A DNA stretch of 64,000 bases from Pseudomonas fildesensis (GCF_001050345.1 NZ_LFMW01000012.1:515471-579470); one strand, 5' to 3'. Positions 26,264-35,374 are shown, counted from the stretch's first letter. The notes: generated by a model from the letters alone, not told the origin. Program-made: numbers and translations.

Positions 26264-28360
26264 ATGCTTATCGGTAGTTATTCAATCTCCCTCGTTGTGA
26301 TCTCCCTGTGCGTCGCGATCCTTGCGTCCTATACCGCGCTGGACCTCACCGGCCGCATCGCGACCGCCAAGGGCCGCGCCGTCTACCTGTGGATCGCCGG
26401 CGGGGCATTGGCGATGGGCGTGGGCGTGTGGTCCATGCATTTTATCGGCATGCTGGCCCTGCGCCTGCCGTTTGCTCTGGGTTTTGACCTGGGCATTACC
26501 GCGCTGTCATTGTTGATCGCGGTGTTGTCCAGCGGCTTTGCGTTATGGCTGGTCAGCCAGCAACGCTTGCCCGCCTGGCAACTGGCCTTTGGTGCGCTGA
26601 TCATGGGCGCAGGCATCGCCAGCATGCACTACACCGGCATGGCCGCAATGCGCATGACGCCCGGTATCGACTACGACCCCACCTTGTTCGGCGCTTCATT
26701 GCTGATCGCGGTCGTGGCCTCCGGTGCGGCACTGTGGATTGCGTTCAACCTGCGCCGTAGCACCCCTTATGTACGCCTGGCACGCGGTGGCGCGGCAGTG
26801 GTGATGGGTGTGGCCATCGTTGGCATGCACTACACCGGCATGGCGGCGGCACAGTTTGCCGACGACAGTTTCTGCGGCGCGGCGCTGACAGGCCTGAGCG
26901 GCCAAGGCCTGGACAACCTGGTGCTGGTGACGACGTTAGCGGTGCTGGGCATCGCGCTACTCACCTCGTTGCTCGACGCCCGTCTGGAGGCGCGCACCTC
27001 CGTACTCGCCGATTCCCTGACCCTGGCCAACCAGGAGCTGACCCACTTGGCCCTGCACGACATGCTTACCGGCCTGCCCAACCGCACGTTGCTGGCGGAT
27101 CGCATTCAGCAGGCGATACAGGCGGTGAAGGAGCAAGGCGGTTGCTTCGCCCTGATGTTTATCGACCTGGATGGCTTCAAGCCGGTCAACGACGCCTTTG
27201 GTCATCATATGGGCGACCAGCTCCTGCGCGAAGTCGGCCTACGCCTGCGCGAAGACCTGCGCAGCCACGACACCCTGGCGCGCATCGGCGGGGATGAGTT
27301 TGTGCTGCTGGTACAGCTGACCCAGCCAGACGATGCCCTCGGCCTCGCCGAACGCCAGGTGAACCTGATCAACCAGACGTTCCAGGTGGCTGAACACGAA
27401 CTGAAAATATCCGCCAGCGTCGGCATTGCCATGTTTCCCGGCAACGGTAGCAACCCGCAGGACCTGTTGATGAACGCCGACGCCGCGATGTACCACGCCA
27501 AGGGCATGGGCAAGAACGGCTACAGCTTCTTTGATGTGTCGATGAACACCAACGCACGCAAACAACTGCAGCTGCTGCAGGACTTGCGCAACGCCCTGGA
27601 ACACGAGCAATTCCGTCTGTATTACCAGCCCAAGTTCGACGCGATCAGTGGCATCCCGGTGGGTGCCGAGGCGCTGTTGCGTTGGGAACATCCGCAGCAA
27701 GGCCTGTTACTGCCGGCGACCTTTATCGACCTGGCGGAAAAGACCGGGTTGATCATTCCGATTGGCGAGTGGGTACTCAATGAAGCCTGCCGTCAGATGC
27801 GCGTGTGGTACGCCCAGGGCTATGAGGATTGGCGCATTGCCGTGAACCTCTCGGCGCTGCAGTTCTGTCACGTCGGGCTGGTCAATAGCGTGGCCTCGGC
27901 CCTTGAGCGTCACCAGTTGCCGGCCAACAGCCTGACCCTGGAAATCACCGAGACCACCGCCATGAGCGACGCCGATGCGAGCATGGCGGTGTTGCAGCAG
28001 CTCTCGGACATGGGCGTCGACCTGTCCATCGACGACTTCGGCACTGGCTATTCAAGCCTGATGTACCTCAAGCGCTTGCCGGCCAACGAGCTGAAGATCG
28101 ACCGTGGTTTTGTGCGCGACCTGGAGCACGACAGCGACGACGCCGCCATCGTGTCGGCCATCGTCGCGCTGGGCCAGGCCCTGGGGTTGCGGATTGTTGC
28201 CGAAGGGGTAGAGACCGATGTGCAGCAAAGCTTCCTCACGCGCCTGGGATGCAACGCGCTGCAAGGCTACCTGTTGGGTCACCCGCTGCCGGCAGACGGT
28301 TTTATGGCAGACATCCAGCGTGCGGAAGACGTGTTAACGCCTGACAAAAGCCGTGCGTGA
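26264..28360 (+). CDS. MHYT-GGDEF-EAL membrane protein (MucR-like, c-di-GMP)
   Basis: The 698-aa protein has an N-terminal MHYT sensor of seven membrane helices, with the repeated motif seen as SMHFIGM, SMHYTGM and GMHYTGM, thought to bind a metal and sense diatomic gas. A GGDEF domain follows (ARIGGDEF, preceded by an RxxD inhibitory site, RSHD) and then an EAL domain (GAEALLRWEHP, with DDFGTGYSSL). Both motifs are intact, so it could make and break c-di-GMP. The domain order and intact GGDEF resemble P. aeruginosa MucR more than NbdA, whose GGDEF is degenerate. GAGAAG precedes the ATG at 26264; a TTG at 26246 is an alternative. Confidence 0.88.
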   Translation: MLIGSYSISLVVISLCVAILASYTALDLTGRIATAKGRAVYLWIAGGALAMGVGVWSMHFIGMLALRLPFALGFDLGITALSLLIAVLSSGFALWLVSQQRLPAWQLAFGALIMGAGIASMHYTGMAAMRMTPGIDYDPTLFGASLLIAVVASGAALWIAFNLRRSTPYVRLARGGAAVVMGVAIVGMHYTGMAAAQFADDSFCGAALTGLSGQGLDNLVLVTTLAVLGIALLTSLLDARLEARTSVLADSLTLANQELTHLALHDMLTGLPNRTLLADRIQQAIQAVKEQGGCFALMFIDLDGFKPVNDAFGHHMGDQLLREVGLRLREDLRSHDTLARIGGDEFVLLVQLTQPDDALGLAERQVNLINQTFQVAEHELKISASVGIAMFPGNGSNPQDLLMNADAAMYHAKGMGKNGYSFFDVSMNTNARKQLQLLQDLRNALEHEQFRLYYQPKFDAISGIPVGAEALLRWEHPQQGLLLPATFIDLAEKTGLIIPIGEWVLNEACRQMRVWYAQGYEDWRIAVNLSALQFCHVGLVNSVASALERHQLPANSLTLEITETTAMSDADASMAVLQQLSDMGVDLSIDDFGTGYSSLMYLKRLPANELKIDRGFVRDLEHDSDDAAIVSAIVALGQALGLRIVAEGVETDVQQSFLTRLGCNALQGYLLGHPLPADGFMADIQRAEDVLTPDKSRA

Positions 28361-28414
28361 CGCGTATTCTTGGATCCAACCCTAAACCTCAGGTTGAATC
28401 AGGAGATCGCACGC

Positions 28415-29161
28415 ATGGACAAAGTCGTCATCATCACTGGAGGCAGTCGCGGGATTGGCGCCCAGACGGCATTGCTGGCAGCACGCGAGGGCTATCGCAT
28501 CTGCATCAATTTTCAGTCCGACGAAGCCGCCGCCCACCGCGTTCTCGAGCAGGTTCGCGCGTTGGGCGCGCAGGCGATTGCCGTGCGTGCGGATGTCAGT
28601 ATTGAAGATGAAGTGATCGCCTTGTTCAGCCGCGTTGACGCTGAGCTGGGGCGTGTCACGGCGCTGGTCAACAACGCTGGCACCGTGGGGCAAAAGTCGC
28701 GGGTCGATGAAATGTCCGAATTCCGCATCCTGAAAGTCTTGAAGACCAACGTGCTGGGCCCGATCCTTTGCGCCAAGCATGCGCTGCTGCGCATGTCGCC
28801 TCGGCATGGCGGGCAGGGCGGCAGTATCGTCAACGTGTCGTCGGTGGCGTCGCGCGTGGGGGCAGCGGGCGAATATGTGGACTATGCCGCTTCCAAGGGC
28901 GCGCTCGACACCTTCACCCTGGGCCTGTCGAAAGAAGTCGCGGGCGAGGGCATTCGTGTCAACGCGGTGCGCCCTGGCTATATCTTCACCGACTTCCACG
29001 CCCTGAGCGGCGACCCAGACCGGGTCAGCAAGCTGGAGTCCGGAATTCCCATGGCCCGGGGCGGGCGCCCGGACGAAGTGGCGGAAGCGATTATCTGGTT
29101 GCTGTCGGACAAGGCGTCGTACGCCACCGGTACTTTTATCGATCTGGGCGGCGGTCGCTAG
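28415..29161 (+). CDS. SDR-family oxidoreductase
   Basis: The 248-aa protein is a classical short-chain dehydrogenase: TGGSRGIG cofactor loop at residues 8-15, NNAGTVG, catalytic Ser in NVSSVASRVG, and the YAASK Tyr-Lys pair. Arg/Asn after the first strand suggests NADP preference, as an inference. The C-terminus ends in GTFIDLGGGR, like glucose dehydrogenase and 3-oxoacyl-ACP reductase relatives. AGGAG lies 10 bases before the ATG. Substrate unknown. Confidence 0.88.
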   Translation: MDKVVIITGGSRGIGAQTALLAAREGYRICINFQSDEAAAHRVLEQVRALGAQAIAVRADVSIEDEVIALFSRVDAELGRVTALVNNAGTVGQKSRVDEMSEFRILKVLKTNVLGPILCAKHALLRMSPRHGGQGGSIVNVSSVASRVGAAGEYVDYAASKGALDTFTLGLSKEVAGEGIRVNAVRPGYIFTDFHALSGDPDRVSKLESGIPMARGGRPDEVAEAIIWLLSDKASYATGTFIDLGGGR

Positions 29162-29184
29162 TTATGTAGTGCCTGCACCGGTGT

Positions 29185-29258
29185 CATCGGGAGCAAGCCC
29201 CCTCCCACACTTGAGAGTATTCACACATCAAAATGTGGGAGGGGGCTTGCTCCCGATG
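29185..29258. repeat. REPIN, family B, between convergent SDR and MocR genes
   Basis: CATCGGGAGCAAGCCCCCTC followed by CCACA is inverted as TGTGGGAGGGGGCTTGCTCC followed by CGATG, with about 24 bases between. It fills the convergent gap and may serve as a two-way transcript end. Confidence 0.9.
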
Positions 29259-29283
29259 GCGTCAGTAAGGGCAACGCCATAAC

Positions 29284-30693
29284 TCAAAACGACCGCACAA
29301 TTCGTCCCAACGTCTCCATCGCCTGCTCCGACGCCTCTGTCCACGGGCTGCCATAGTTCAAGCGAATGCAGTTGCGAAAGCGTCGGGTCGCCGAGAAAAT
29401 CGGGCCTGGCGCAATGCTGATGCCCTGGGCCAGGGCCATCTGGAACAACTTCAACGAGTCGGTTTGCTCGGGCAATTCCAGCCACAGGAAATATCCTCCA
29501 GCCGGCTGGCTGACCCGTGTCTGCGCGGGGAAGTAGCGGGCGATGGCGGCCAGCATGGCACTTTGTTGTTCTTCCAGCGCATAGCGCAGTTTGCGCAAGT
29601 GCCGGTCATAACCACCGTGCTGCAGGTAGTCGGCAATCGCCGCCTGCGCCGGCATCGACGGGCATAGGGAGGTCATCAGCTTCAAGCGCTCGACCTTCTG
29701 CGCATAGCGCCCGGCCGCCACCCAGCCGACGCGATACCCTGGCGCCAGGCTCTTGGCAAACGACCCGCAGTGCATCACCAGGCCCTCGGTGTCGAAGGCC
29801 TTTGCCGGTTTGGGCGCGTGTTGCCCGTAGTACAACTCGGCGTACACATCGTCCTCGATCAGCGGCACCTGATGGCTGCGCAGCAACGCCACCAGCGCTT
29901 GTTTTTTTGCCTCCGGCAGGGTGGCGCCCATGGGGTTCTGGAAGCTGGTCATGGTCCAGCAGGCCTTGATCGGATAACGCTCAAGGCTTTGTGACAACGC
30001 ATTCAGGTCGATGCCATCGCGCGGGTGCACCGGAATTTCCACCGCCTTGAGCTTCAGGCGTTCGAGCACTTGCAGGCACGCGTAGAACGCCGGTGCTTCA
30101 ATGGCCACCAGGTCGCCCGGCTCGGTGACGGCTTGCAGGCACAGGTTCAGCGCTTCCAGGGCGCCGTTGGTGATCAGCAGTTCTTCCATGGGCAGCATCA
30201 GGCCGCCGACCATGTAGCGCAGGGCAATTTGCCGACGCAGTTGCGGGTTGCCCGGCGACATGTCGGTGACCACCAGGCGCGGGTCCATCTCGCGACCGGC
30301 GCTGGCCAGGGAGCGGGCAAGGCGCGGCAGCGGGAACAGCATCGGACTGGGGAAGGCCGAGCCGAAAGGCACTGTGTTCGGGTCTTTGATGGAGTCGAGC
30401 ACCGAGAACACCAGCTCACTCACATCGACTTCAGTCGACTCATGCACCTGTTCGCTCACCACCGGCTCGGAAAACGGACTGGGCGCATGGGTGTTGACGA
30501 AGTAGCCCGAACGCGGCCGCGCGCGGATCAGCCCGCGCCGTTCCAGCAGGTAGTAGGCCTGGAACACCGTGGACGGGCTGACGCCGTACGTCTGGCTGGC
30601 ATAGCGCACCGACGGCACCCGTTGGCCGGGGCCCAGAACGCCGGAGCGGATCAGTTCGGCAATGTCATCGGCGAATTTTTCGTAGCGTTTCAT
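29284..30693 (-). CDS. MocR-type regulator (GntR HTH + aminotransferase domain)
   Basis: The 469-aa protein joins an N-terminal winged helix of the GntR type (residues 1-70, RVPSVRYASQTYGVSPSTVF) to a fold type I aminotransferase domain. The PLP lysine is in HCGSFAKSLAPGYRVGW. MocR proteins use PLP to sense an amine or vitamin and regulate nearby genes. The adjacent genes (SDR; ccoG) do not reveal its target. The ATG at 30693 fits the start of the HTH domain; the frame is open slightly further upstream. Confidence 0.88.
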   Translation of the reverse strand: MKRYEKFADDIAELIRSGVLGPGQRVPSVRYASQTYGVSPSTVFQAYYLLERRGLIRARPRSGYFVNTHAPSPFSEPVVSEQVHESTEVDVSELVFSVLDSIKDPNTVPFGSAFPSPMLFPLPRLARSLASAGREMDPRLVVTDMSPGNPQLRRQIALRYMVGGLMLPMEELLITNGALEALNLCLQAVTEPGDLVAIEAPAFYACLQVLERLKLKAVEIPVHPRDGIDLNALSQSLERYPIKACWTMTSFQNPMGATLPEAKKQALVALLRSHQVPLIEDDVYAELYYGQHAPKPAKAFDTEGLVMHCGSFAKSLAPGYRVGWVAAGRYAQKVERLKLMTSLCPSMPAQAAIADYLQHGGYDRHLRKLRYALEEQQSAMLAAIARYFPAQTRVSQPAGGYFLWLELPEQTDSLKLFQMALAQGISIAPGPIFSATRRFRNCIRLNYGSPWTEASEQAMETLGRIVRSF

Positions 30694-30731
30694 GGGTGGC
30701 CTTAAACGATTTCTCATTTTTAACACAGAGC

Positions 30732-30828
30732 AAAGTGTGGGAGAGGGCTTGCTCCCGATAGCAGTGGATCAGTCAATGAACTCTCTAGCTGACATACCGC
30801 AATCGGGAGCAAGCCCCCTCCCACATTT
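30732..30828. repeat. REPIN, family B, between MocR and ccoG
   Basis: AAAGTGTGGGAGAGGGCTTG followed by CTCCCGAT is inverted as ATCGGGAGCAAGCCCCCTCC followed by CACATTT. It lies upstream of the MocR gene and downstream of ccoG, both on the minus strand. Confidence 0.88.
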
Positions 30829-30857
30829 AGTCCCCTGCGTCTTTGACGTCGTGGTCG

Positions 30858-32273
30858 TCAGCGGTTCAGCGGCGCCACAAAACGGCTGTCGGCAGCGCTG
30901 TAGATCCAGGGTTCGTCCACATCCGACACCTTGAAGTGGATCGTCTGCGAACTGCTCGCCGGCTTATCCGCCAACAATGCCACGGATACCGGCACATCGC
31001 TGATTTCCCCTGGGGCGAGGCTGATCTCGGTCTTGCCTTGCAACTGGAAGCCCTCGGCGTCCACCAGTTCCAAGCGGTAATCCTGGCGCTGCTGGGTCTT
31101 GTTGATGACCTTGAGGCTGTAGATGTTTTCGATCAAGCCCTGGCTGTTCTCACGGAACATGCCACGGTCCTTGGTCACGTCCAGCGAGACCATTGGCCGT
31201 TCCATCAAGGCCACCACCAGCGCCGCGATCATCACCAGCAGCACGGCACTGTAGCCGATCAGGCGTGGCCGCAGCAGATGGGTCTTGCCGCCTTGCAGTT
31301 GATGTTCGGAGGTGTAGCTCACCAGGCCACGGGCATAGCCCATTTTGTCCATGATCGAATCGCAGGCGTCGATACACGCCGCGCAGCCGATGCATTCCAT
31401 TTGCAAGCCGTCGCGAATGTCGATGCCGGTGGGGCAGACCTGCACGCACACCTGGCAGTCGATACAGTCGCCGAGGCCCACATCCGCAGGCTTGACCTCA
31501 CGTTTACGCGGGCCACGGTTTTCGCCACGCGCCACATCATAGGAGATCGTCAACGTGTCCTTGTCGAACATCACGCTCTGGAACCGCGCATACGGGCACA
31601 TGTGCATGCACACCGCTTCGCGCAGCCAGCCAGCATTGATGTAGGTGGCGCCGGTGAAAAACAGCACCCAGAACAGGCTCACGCCGCCCATTTGCCAGGT
31701 CAGCAGTTCGGTAGCCAGCGGGCGTATGGGCGTGAAGTAGCCGACAAAGGTCAGCCCGGTCAGCACGCTGATGCCCAGCCACATCGTATGTTTGGCCGAG
31801 CGTCGCGCCAGTTTTTTCAGGTTTCAGGGCGCCGCTTGCAGTTTGATGCGCTGGTTGCGTTCGCCTTCGGTGACCTTTTCGCACCACATGAACAGCCAGG
31901 TGAACGAACTTTGCGGGCAGGTATAGCCGCACCACACGCGACCGGCAAACACGGTGATCGCAAACAGGCCAAATGCACAGATGATCAGCAGCGCCGACAA
32001 CAGGATGAAATCCTGGGGCCAGAAGGTCGCGCCAAAAATGTGGAATTTGCTTTCGGCCAAGTCCCACAGTACGGCCTGGCGACCGCCCCAGTTCAGCCAC
32101 ACGGTGCCGAAAAAGGCCAGGAACAGGAACGCTGCACCACTCACACGCAAGGTGCGGTACACGCCGGTAAAACTACGGGTATGGATCAGGTGGTCGCTGG
32201 ATGTGGCCTTCACCTTCTTTGGGTGCGCAGGCTCATAGGTTTCCACGGTTCGGACGGGGATTATTTCGCTCAT
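30858..32273 (-). pseudogene. ccoG: Cytochrome c oxidase accessory protein CcoG, interrupted by in-frame UGA
   Basis: The full frame (ATG 32271-32273 to stop at 30858) is 472 codons, the normal length of CcoG/RdxA/FixG, but codon 150 (31824-31826) is TGA. Before it, the protein has the N-terminal membrane helices and GRVWCGYTCPQSS; after it come further helices, CMHMCPYARFQS, two ferredoxin clusters (CIDCQVCVQVCPTG and CIGCAACIDACD), and a C-terminal FixG Ig-like domain. CcoG is a copper-reducing factor for cbb3 oxidase assembly. The reading frame is the same on both sides of the stop, so no net frameshift exists. The second part has no good ribosome site at its first ATG (31784). Pseudogene, sequencing error or read-through are all possible. 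ccoNOP is not in the window. Confidence 0.85.
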
Positions 32274-32399
32274 GGTCGTTCGCTCATCAGCCTCCATCAG
32301 GCCAATGAACTATGACGGCCGCTCTGTTTGCATAACAGGCTCAGCTACAGCGATATAAAGCGGATCAGATGGGTCGGGAATCAGTCGCTGCGACAATCT

Positions 32400-32428
32400 G
32401 CTGCACCCCGTTGGGCCTGGGGTGCAGC
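32400..32428. other. Perfect 10-bp hairpin between ccoG and the DUF3203 gene
   Basis: GCTGCACCCC and GGGGTGCAGC pair around a 9-base loop. There is no T-run on either side, so it is not a typical terminator. It lies just downstream of the DUF3203 gene and in the ccoG upstream region. Confidence 0.5.
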
Positions 32429-32443
32429 GCTATTTGGCCTGTG

Positions 32444-32457
32444 CTGATACAGATCAA
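32444..32457 (-). promoter_or_regulatory. Possible Anr/FNR box upstream of ccoG
   Basis: On the minus strand TTGATctgtATCAG matches the Anr/FNR consensus TTGAT-N4-ATCAA with one mismatch. It lies 171 bases upstream of the ccoG start and touches the stop of the DUF3203 gene. Low-oxygen control fits ccoG, but I see no convincing -10 hexamer at the expected distance. Confidence 0.4.
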
Positions 32458-32697
32458 TTAAATCAGCGAACCAGGCTCTTCCGCCTTTACATGGTTACGT
32501 CCGTCCGTCGCCCCGGCGACCGTGAGGGCGTCGGCTTCGACTTCAGTGATGTAGATCCGCTGGCCCGCCAGCTCCACGAACGACATGGATTTGTCATTGT
32601 CGGTAACGATCTTGACCCGTGTGGCGGGCAGGCTTTGTTCCTGGCCATCCTCATCTAGCTTGAAGTAGCACATCTGGTTTTCGATACGTAGGGTCAT
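32458..32697 (-). CDS. DUF3203 family protein
   Basis: The 79-aa soluble protein matches the small DUF3203 family of Pseudomonas by its length and the core VKIVTDNDKSMSFVELAGQR. Function unknown. The ATG at 32697 has AAGGAG at 8 bases. It lies upstream of ccoG in the same direction with a 184-base gap, so it may be a separate unit. Confidence 0.7.
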   Translation of the reverse strand: MTLRIENQMCYFKLDEDGQEQSLPATRVKIVTDNDKSMSFVELAGQRIYITEVEADALTVAGATDGRNHVKAEEPGSLI

Positions 32698-32816
32698 GCC
32701 GATCTCCTTTTCATGGGCTATGAACGTTAGGGTGCGGGCGCAGGCACGGGTTCCAGGCAACTGACTGGCGGTCGCCGCTGTCCATCCAATAACTACTACG
32801 ACAAAGGACCGTTTCC

Positions 32817-33311
32817 ATGGATGCCTGGTGGCAAGAAGTGTGGCAAACCCTGCAGGCTGAATTCGCGGACATCGGCGACGCGAAACAGCTTACCCAGATC
32901 ACCGTACGCCTGCTGATCGCCGCGATCCTCGGGGGCATCCTCGGGTTTGAACGCGAGAGCAAGGGCAAGGCCGCCGGGGTGCGCACGCACATGCTGGTTG
33001 CATTGGGCGCTGCGCTGTTTGTGATGGTGCCGCAGATGTCCGGCAGTCAGGCGGACGCCATGAGCCGGGTGGTTCAAGGTGTGATTGCCGGGATCGGTTT
33101 CCTCGGTGCCGGCACCATCATCAAGGGCAAGGATGATGAGGAAGGGCATGTCAAAGGCCTGACCACCGCTGCTGGCCTGTGGATGACCGCTGCGATTGGG
33201 GTCTCGGCCGGGTTGGGCCGGGAATCGACAGCGGTGCTCAGTACGTTGTTGGCCTTGGCGGTGTTCAGCGTGATGCCAAAAATCGTCAAGACCTTTGAAA
33301 AGGATCAATGA
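32817..33311 (+). CDS. MgtC/SapB family membrane protein
   Basis: The 164-aa protein has the MgtC N-terminal fold with four to five membrane helices and the signature LGGILGFERESKGKAAGVRTHMLVALGAA. MgtC proteins affect F-ATPase, magnesium limitation or intracellular survival. This one lacks the C-terminal ACT-like domain of Salmonella MgtC (231 aa), so it belongs with the short SapB-like members. AAAGGA precedes the ATG. It is convergent with the next gene, 7 bases apart. Confidence 0.85.
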   Translation: MDAWWQEVWQTLQAEFADIGDAKQLTQITVRLLIAAILGGILGFERESKGKAAGVRTHMLVALGAALFVMVPQMSGSQADAMSRVVQGVIAGIGFLGAGTIIKGKDDEEGHVKGLTTAAGLWMTAAIGVSAGLGRESTAVLSTLLALAVFSVMPKIVKTFEKDQ

Positions 33312-33318
33312 GCGCCGC

Positions 33319-34347
33319 TCAGGTCAGCAGGTCGGTTTCCTTTAGTTGCCCGAATACCTTTGCGACAAACGCATCCTCCCCCTTGTTACCTGATATCACG
33401 AGAACGCTCGTGTTATGGATGGGGGAGTATTTCAACTGCATTTCGCCGCTAGCTCCGGATAACTGGTGGACCCATTGCAGTGTCTTGTTCAGTTGTCTTC
33501 GAATACGTGAAACATCCAGTTTGTCTCGACCCTGCACGAAATCCCTGACTTCGCTGGGGGAGTCGAGGGAGGACTCGTGGATGTTTGCGTAACTGTAGAT
33601 ATTGGGCCGATCCTTACACGGTTTGTCGCGTGTGTCTGTGGGCACGCGGTTGTCCCAATCGTTGTGGTGTGCGAACTGCAACGAGCCGATTGCCTTTTTC
33701 ACCAGGGCGGAAATGGAGCAGAGGGATGTAGCCTTGGCGTTTACTTCAACTAGATAGTCCTCGATACCCGTCAAGTGCTCGTGTTTTTTACCTGCAAAAT
33801 TGCGGACGATATCAAAGCGGCTTTCAAGCGGGGCGTTCATTAATCTGGCTTTCAAGTTGAACAGTGCCGAATCGACGTAGCGCTGATAGGCCTCGATCTG
33901 CTCAGCCTCGAGGGGGGTCACGACAGCGTCGATCGCGTCCTTGCCCAATTGGGCTTCGACCCCGCTGAGGGCCTTGACGTTATCGTTTGCATTGGGCTCG
34001 GACAATAAGGAATTGATCTTGTCTGCCGTCAACAGCGCGCTAATCTTGTTGAAGACGGCTACCGATGCTTTGGATGTCGGGTCACGCACCATGCGCTCAA
34101 CCGCGCTCCTGTCTACCTGTACGCCAAGGTCAGCGAGGTCCTGCTTCATCGTTACCGTATTTGAAGGGGTGGGCTTGAAGTTGTCAGGTCGCTTGGGCTC
34201 CCTCGCATCGTTCGGGCCTGACTGGAGCAGGGCCTCCAACGCTTGCGGGGTGACGACTGAAGACGTTGGAGGGGGGCTGTGTTCTGGACGATGTTGCCCT
34301 GGCGGGAGTGCAGAGTGAAGGTCCGACATTTGATTGATGGCTGACAT
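33319..34347 (-). CDS. Unrecognised 342-aa protein with proline-rich N-terminus
   Basis: I do not recognise a family. The first 70 residues are rich in Pro, Ser and Thr (ALPPGQHRPEHSPPPTSSVV) and look disordered; from residue 75 on it appears mostly alpha-helical with no signal peptide or membrane segment. The ATG at 34347 follows GAGGAAAC; the frame extends 24 codons upstream without such a site. Its base composition is visibly poorer in G+C than the surrounding operons, as is the next gene's, suggesting acquired DNA. A disordered Ser/Pro N-terminus is common in type III effectors, but no secretion genes or hrp box are seen, so this is weak inference. Confidence 0.6.
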   Translation of the reverse strand: MSAINQMSDLHSALPPGQHRPEHSPPPTSSVVTPQALEALLQSGPNDAREPKRPDNFKPTPSNTVTMKQDLADLGVQVDRSAVERMVRDPTSKASVAVFNKISALLTADKINSLLSEPNANDNVKALSGVEAQLGKDAIDAVVTPLEAEQIEAYQRYVDSALFNLKARLMNAPLESRFDIVRNFAGKKHEHLTGIEDYLVEVNAKATSLCSISALVKKAIGSLQFAHHNDWDNRVPTDTRDKPCKDRPNIYSYANIHESSLDSPSEVRDFVQGRDKLDVSRIRRQLNKTLQWVHQLSGASGEMQLKYSPIHNTSVLVISGNKGEDAFVAKVFGQLKETDLLT

Positions 34348-34531
34348 GATGTTTCCTCGCGAGTACATGGGTAAGCGAGTCGTCTTGGGAAGACGTCTAT
34401 GCGAGGTCAGTATGAGCAATGTCCGTTCAGACGAAGTCAGGACTTCACCGTTCGAGTCAGTAGGATGTTTCGCTTGTTAAGGCGGGTTCTCGGAGCCGCA
34501 GGTATCGGGGCGCCGCCTGTCGAGCGTGGGA

Positions 34532-35374
34532 TCAATGAGTCGGTAAGAGAAGTTGATCGTCTTTACTGTAAACGAAAACAGGGCGGTCCTGCGCGGCCAA
34601 GTCGAGTCTGACGATGGGCAAAATAATACCGGTGTACGTGTAGAAGTCGCGTTGTAGCTTTTGTGCAGCGACCAGATTTTGGGGGGCTTGCGGGTTAAAG
34701 AAAAACGCTTGGAAGGGAAGTGTTTTCAGGTCTGCTACATTCCATGCGGAAGTAACAACTTCATTCCACGGGGTAGTGAAATCCTGCAGCATCAGCTTAC
34801 GGGCTTTAATACTCAGCGCAAATTGGTACGCAGTAGGGCGCAATGCACACATATAGGCTTCGTGATAACGGATTTTTTTATAGTGAAGATACCAACTGTC
34901 TTCATCGTTGATCCCTTGTTCATCACAATGCCGACTCCATTCGAACTCTAAACCCTGAATGACCCTGGTCGTCATCCCGCATCCATCCGGGCGAGAATCG
35001 GTTTGCGCGTTCGTTGCAAACGCGCAACGCACACTCAGCGCATTGGTGGTTGCAATGGGCAGTGCGCTCAGAATGATGCCCTGAGTACCTCGTTTGTAGA
35101 GTTCAGTCACGCGAGCGTCGGCGCGCATATAGGAAAATGCGACCGTATTTTTGTCGAGTTCATCTTTTGAGGAAATAAGCGTGTCGGAAACACGGACTAG
35201 AACGCCGTTACAGTGAAACGCGGCACTGCCGTCACTGCATGTTTCTGACGTGTCCATATATCGCGTATTCAATTCGTCGGCCACGCTGCTTTTTTCATCT
35301 ATATGCAGTGAAGGCGTGCTGCAGCCCATCAGCATTGAGAGGGTTGCCAGGCACAGTGCATTTAGTATTTTCAT
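34532..35374 (-). CDS. Halovibrin-like lipoprotein
   Basis: The 280-aa precursor has a lipoprotein signal with lipobox SMLMGC (Cys18). The body, with AFHCNGVLVRVSDT, a Cys-rich middle (CAFATNAQTDSRPDGCG, HCDEQGINDEDSWYLHY) and a closing part QAFFFNPQAPQNL ... RDFYTYTGIILPIVRL, resembles the halovibrin (HvnA/HvnC) proteins annotated in Pseudomonas and first described in Vibrio fischeri. The assignment rests on remembered motif order and is tentative. The activity is unknown here. The gene is lower in G+C than its neighbours and is preceded by a weak ribosome site. Confidence 0.5.
   Translation of the reverse strand: MKILNALCLATLSMLMGCSTPSLHIDEKSSVADELNTRYMDTSETCSDGSAAFHCNGVLVRVSDTLISSKDELDKNTVAFSYMRADARVTELYKRGTQGIILSALPIATTNALSVRCAFATNAQTDSRPDGCGMTTRVIQGLEFEWSRHCDEQGINDEDSWYLHYKKIRYHEAYMCALRPTAYQFALSIKARKLMLQDFTTPWNEVVTSAWNVADLKTLPFQAFFFNPQAPQNLVAAQKLQRDFYTYTGIILPIVRLDLAAQDRPVFVYSKDDQLLLPTH

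Noticed and set aside
31537..32100. A 187-codon frame across the ccoG stop region, which might bridge a frameshift
   Set aside because: The protein is a shadow with no CcoG motif. Both ccoG halves are in the same frame, so the lesion is an in-frame UGA and not a frameshift.
33319..35374. Type III secretion effector or hrp-regulated operon
   Set aside because: I looked for an hrp box (GGAACC and CCAC half-sites at the usual spacing) upstream of both genes and saw none, and no chaperone or secretion gene is near.
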